A DNA stretch of 64,000 nucleotides. It comes from Ureibacillus chungkukjangi (GTDB lineage Bacteria; Bacillota; Bacilli; Bacillales_A; Planococcaceae). Below, one piece after another: positions 61,175-64,000 of this stretch (position 1 is its first letter; every line of letters begins with the position of its first letter). The stretch covers positions 1 to 64,000 of the forward strand of contig NZ_QJTJ01000002.1 in assembly GCF_003217295.1 (NCBI RefSeq), read 5' to 3'. The translations under genes and the position numbers were made by a program. The notes under the pieces were generated by a model. The model saw nothing but the letters and a program-made list of their open reading frames with translations. It searched no databases and had not been told where the DNA came from.

Positions 61175-62983
61175 ATGATTAACTTTGATAAACCAGGTGT
61201 AGAACAATTTTTTCAAACATTAACGGTTTCTAATTTTACTGTCAGCCCCGATGAGAAACAGGTTGTTTTTAGTACAAACCTAAATGGTTACTCAAACCTT
61301 TGGGCTATGGATCTTCCAAATCAGTTCCCCTACCCTCTAACTTTTAATAACCAAGGTGCGGCATTTCTTTCCTACGCGAAAACAGGAGAATTCATCATTG
61401 CCGGCTTTGACCATGATGGCGATGAAAACACTCAAATCTATGCTATCTCTCCTAAAGGAGGTAAATTCACCCCTCTTCGTACTAAAGAAGGAGAACGTCA
61501 TTTCTTCTCTTATTTAAGTGAGGATGGAAAACGTCTTTACTATCCAAGTACCGTTGGAAATGCTACTTATTTTAATAACTATGTTTATAATCTTGAAACT
61601 GGCGAAGAAAAGCTATTACTTGAAGGAACAGAAGCCCCTACCGCAATCGAGGCGGTTAGTCCAAGTGAAAATTCCTTTGTCTCAATTAAGCAATTCGGCA
61701 ACACTCATTCACTAGCTTTCGTACACCTAGGAGAAGAGAAGCTTTTATTGACTCCAGAAACAACTGAACAGCACACTGTAAATGAAATCGTCTATACATC
61801 AGAGACAGCTATCTATTTCTTAACTGAATATAATGATGATTTGTCTTATCTTGCTAAATTCGATTTAACTTCGAAAGAATTCTCAAAGGTTTTACAGTTA
61901 GAAAAAGAGGATTTCACAAGCTTAACTTACTCTAAAAAGAATAACTCTCTATATTTAGTAGGTTCATATGGTGTAGAAGATCGACTTTACGAATATTCTC
62001 TAGCAGATGGCAAACTAACAACTTTAAACACACCAGCAAGCGTAATTGATAAGCTAGTTGTAATGGCGAGTGGAAATCTCTACGTTCAAGGACGCACTGC
62101 TAAAACACCTGGTAATCTTTTTGTTTCTAAGTATGGTGGAGTAACTTGGGAAGAGTTAACACATTATCGTGTTCCTGGTGTTGACGATGAGGATTTAGTG
62201 GAGCCAGAAGTTTTAACATACCCTTCATTTGATGGAATGGAGATTGAGGCACTGTTCTTTAAAGCGAAGGAAGAAAATTCAAATGGACATGTAATTCTTT
62301 GGCCACATGGTGGACCACAGGCGCTTGAACGCAAAACCTTCCGCTCTATGTTCCAATCACTTATTTATAGTGGCTACTCAATCTTCGCCCCGAACTTCCG
62401 TGGTTCAACAAACTATGGATTAAAGTATTCAAAAATGGTTGAGGGTGACTGGGGTCATGGTCCACGTCTAGATAATATCCAAGGCTTAGAATGGCTAATC
62501 GAAAATGGCTATGCAGATCGAGAAAAGATTTTACTATTGGGCGGTAGCTATGGCGGTTACATGGCCCTTCTACTACATGGTAGACATGCAGATTACTTCA
62601 AAGCAGTAGTGGATATTTTCGGTCCAAGTGATCTCTTCTCCTTCATAGAGTCTGTTCCTGAGTTCTGGAAGCCATTCATGGAGCAATGGGTTGGAGATCC
62701 TGTAAAAGATAAAGAAAGACTAACAAAGGATTCCCCTATTACTTATTTGGATGGCATGACTAAGCCTATGCTTGTAATTCAAGGTGCAAACGACCCTCGT
62801 GTTGTTCAAAAGGAATCCGACCAAATTGTCGCAGCACTAAAGGAAAGCGGTCGTGAAGTGGAATACATCGTGTTAGAAGATGAAGGTCATGGCTTCTCCA
62901 AAAAACAAAACGAAATCCGCATTTACAGTAGAATTATCGAATTCTTCGACGAAAATATTAAAGCAGCAAATCCAGTAGCATAA
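61175..62983 (+). CDS. S9-family prolyl oligopeptidase-like serine peptidase
   Basis: A two-domain cytoplasmic peptidase of 602 residues. The N-terminal beta-propeller (about 1-340) has repeats such as FTVSPDEKQVVFSTN and SYAKTGEFIIAGFDHDGDEN. The C-terminal alpha/beta hydrolase carries the nucleophile in GGSYGGYMALL, the acid in QGANDPRV and His in EDEGHGFSKK. Typical of acylaminoacyl peptidases; specificity unknown. TTGGAGAG precedes the ATG. Confidence 0.95.
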   Translation: MINFDKPGVEQFFQTLTVSNFTVSPDEKQVVFSTNLNGYSNLWAMDLPNQFPYPLTFNNQGAAFLSYAKTGEFIIAGFDHDGDENTQIYAISPKGGKFTPLRTKEGERHFFSYLSEDGKRLYYPSTVGNATYFNNYVYNLETGEEKLLLEGTEAPTAIEAVSPSENSFVSIKQFGNTHSLAFVHLGEEKLLLTPETTEQHTVNEIVYTSETAIYFLTEYNDDLSYLAKFDLTSKEFSKVLQLEKEDFTSLTYSKKNNSLYLVGSYGVEDRLYEYSLADGKLTTLNTPASVIDKLVVMASGNLYVQGRTAKTPGNLFVSKYGGVTWEELTHYRVPGVDDEDLVEPEVLTYPSFDGMEIEALFFKAKEENSNGHVILWPHGGPQALERKTFRSMFQSLIYSGYSIFAPNFRGSTNYGLKYSKMVEGDWGHGPRLDNIQGLEWLIENGYADREKILLLGGSYGGYMALLLHGRHADYFKAVVDIFGPSDLFSFIESVPEFWKPFMEQWVGDPVKDKERLTKDSPITYLDGMTKPMLVIQGANDPRVVQKESDQIVAALKESGREVEYIVLEDEGHGFSKKQNEIRIYSRIIEFFDENIKAANPVA

Positions 62984-62986
62984 ATA

Positions 62987-63031
62987 AAAGCCCCTCAAGC
63001 TAGAGCATACTCTATCAATTGAGGGGCTTTA
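62987..63031 (+). terminator. Intrinsic bidirectional terminator
   Basis: AAGCCCCTCA (62989-62998) pairs with TGAGGGGCTT (63020-63029) around a 21-nt loop. It serves the peptidase gene and the convergent DUF817 gene. Confidence 0.9.
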
Positions 63032-63038
63032 GCTTGCT

Positions 63039-63806
63039 TCAATTTGGCATTCTCTTTTTTGCCAGCTTTAACGTGGCAACTATAAGAAAGCTGACAATTA
63101 CAAGTAGCAGCCATGAACTTACCTTTCCTAAATGCACAAGACTCCATGTGTCAGCTTGGTTTGGATATTGCCAGGCTCCAAAGAATGTGGCGATATTTTC
63201 TGCTATCCATATAAAAAAGCCAATAAGTACAAAGGATAACGCTATTGGCATCCGGTAGCTTATGCCATTCACTTCATATCGTACCCATGACCTCCAAAAT
63301 ACGATTACTACTAGTCCAGATAGCCACCAACGTACATCAATCCAATAATGATGCGTAAAAAAATTTAAATATATGGCAGCCGCTAATGGAACTACAACTA
63401 AAAATGGAGGCCAGCTCTCAAGCTCTACATTTAGCCTTCTCCACGCCTGGCAAAGATAACTCGCGACACTTGCGTACATAAATCCACTATACAAGGGTAC
63501 TCCAAAAATTTTAGTATAACCCTCCTCTGGATACGACCAGGAGCCCATATGCACCTTAAAAAGCTCAAGTGCCAGACCAATTAGGTGAAATAATGTAATT
63601 ACCTTTAATTCATCTCTTGTTTCAAGCCCCGAACGCACCATCCACCACTGCATGAGTAAACAAATGATTAGCAACCAATCATATCTTGGCAGAAATGGCA
63701 GAGGAAAAATTTGAGTTAAGGCCAAAGAAGCAAAGATAACGACCGGAAACAAACAGGATTGTGCTTGTTCAACCCCAAATTGTACAAGCTGTTTTAACGC
63801 TCTCAT
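63039..63806 (-). CDS. DUF817 integral membrane protein
   Basis: A 255-residue protein with about eight membrane segments. ELFKVHMGSWSYPEEGYTKIFGVPLYSGFMYASVASY and the later TFFGAWQYPNQADTW are the pair of signatures of DUF817. A GGGGGGTGCTT ribosome site precedes ATG 63806; the frame is open eight codons further. Function unknown. Confidence 0.9.
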   Translation of the reverse strand: MRALKQLVQFGVEQAQSCLFPVVIFASLALTQIFPLPFLPRYDWLLIICLLMQWWMVRSGLETRDELKVITLFHLIGLALELFKVHMGSWSYPEEGYTKIFGVPLYSGFMYASVASYLCQAWRRLNVELESWPPFLVVVPLAAAIYLNFFTHHYWIDVRWWLSGLVVIVFWRSWVRYEVNGISYRMPIALSFVLIGFFIWIAENIATFFGAWQYPNQADTWSLVHLGKVSSWLLLVIVSFLIVATLKLAKKRMPN

Positions 63807-64000
63807 AAGCACCCCCCTTAGAAATTTCAACCAGCCGATATTTATCGTTTATCAACACTTTATTATCGAATAATAAGACTTATTTATCCCTTAAAGGTTC
63901 CTTTAAGAAAAAATCAAATCCTCCCAGTCTCCTTATTTTAAATTCTCAATTTTAGAAATATGGTAAAAGTTATTTCAAAGTAAGTTTTTTCTACTAAAAT

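Noticed and set aside
1-64000. tRNA, rRNA, riboswitch, T-box leader or transposase
   Set aside because: I looked on both strands and found no cloverleaf, conserved rRNA sequence, known riboswitch core, T-box motif or transposase frame.

Overview
The window is a 64 kb stretch of AT-rich chromosome from a spore-forming member of the Bacilli. The spore protein sspH, a Bacillus-type sigV-rsiV pair, csoR-copZ-copA, ctaB, a DUF1292 gene and strong GGAGG-type ribosome sites point there. Gene content fits the Lysinibacillus/Solibacillus side of the Bacillaceae/Planococcaceae, but that placement is inference. I saw no rRNA, tRNA, CRISPR array, phage structural gene, integrase or transposase.

Positions 1-9411 look like the right-hand part of a foreign island. 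It carries a zinc-ribbon protein of unknown function, a small XRE regulator, a complete topoisomerase III gene (topB) and one very large gene of about 1,646 codons. That gene encodes a STAND-type P-loop NTPase followed by a long helical array and a C-terminal phospholipase-D-like segment. The island abuts a topB gene cut after codon 191 that lies in the opposite orientation. The complete and broken copies differ at about 30 of 191 residues, so the island probably disrupted the resident topB and supplied its own. The large protein has the layout of a defence sensor and is the best candidate for an undescribed system here.

Positions 9985-24600 hold a six-unit tandem array of 52-bp hairpin repeats, the lysozyme-response pair sigV-rsiV beside a PBP3-type transpeptidase, an aminotransferase, and a copper block. 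The copper block is csoR, copZ and copA with a CsoR-type operator before each gene, followed by a DUF1541 lipoprotein. Then come a staygreen-like gene, a ZIP transporter, small membrane and lipoprotein genes, a degenerate relative of the hairpin repeats, DUF1292 and selO.

Positions 24600-39700 hold housekeeping and transport genes: a MATE exporter, a CPA1 antiporter, a PseG-like protein, an ABC-F ATPase and an M20 dipeptidase. Also here are a NERD-nuclease pseudogene with a nonsense mutation and a frameshift, an Spx paralogue that has lost half of its CXXC switch beside a MarR regulator, a lone ECF sigma factor, and a dispersed repeat shared with the 16.5 kb region. A 0.7 kb non-coding stretch ends in a cluster of DnaA boxes upstream of no replication gene.

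Positions 39700-64000 carry ctaB, an AbrB-family membrane protein, an AAC(6')-like acetyltransferase, several GNATs, a chemoreceptor, a spore-protein cluster (sspH plus two small Asn/Lys-rich genes), a YitT protein, two HAD phosphatases, a methyltransferase, an isochorismatase-like hydrolase and an Old Yellow Enzyme. An unusual two-gene operon follows: a ketoacyl-synthase-like protein lacking one catalytic His, next to a membrane GGDEF-EAL enzyme. The window closes with a HicB-like protein, an S9 peptidase and a DUF817 membrane protein. Start codons were reassigned where a ribosome site clearly favoured an internal ATG, GTG or TTG.
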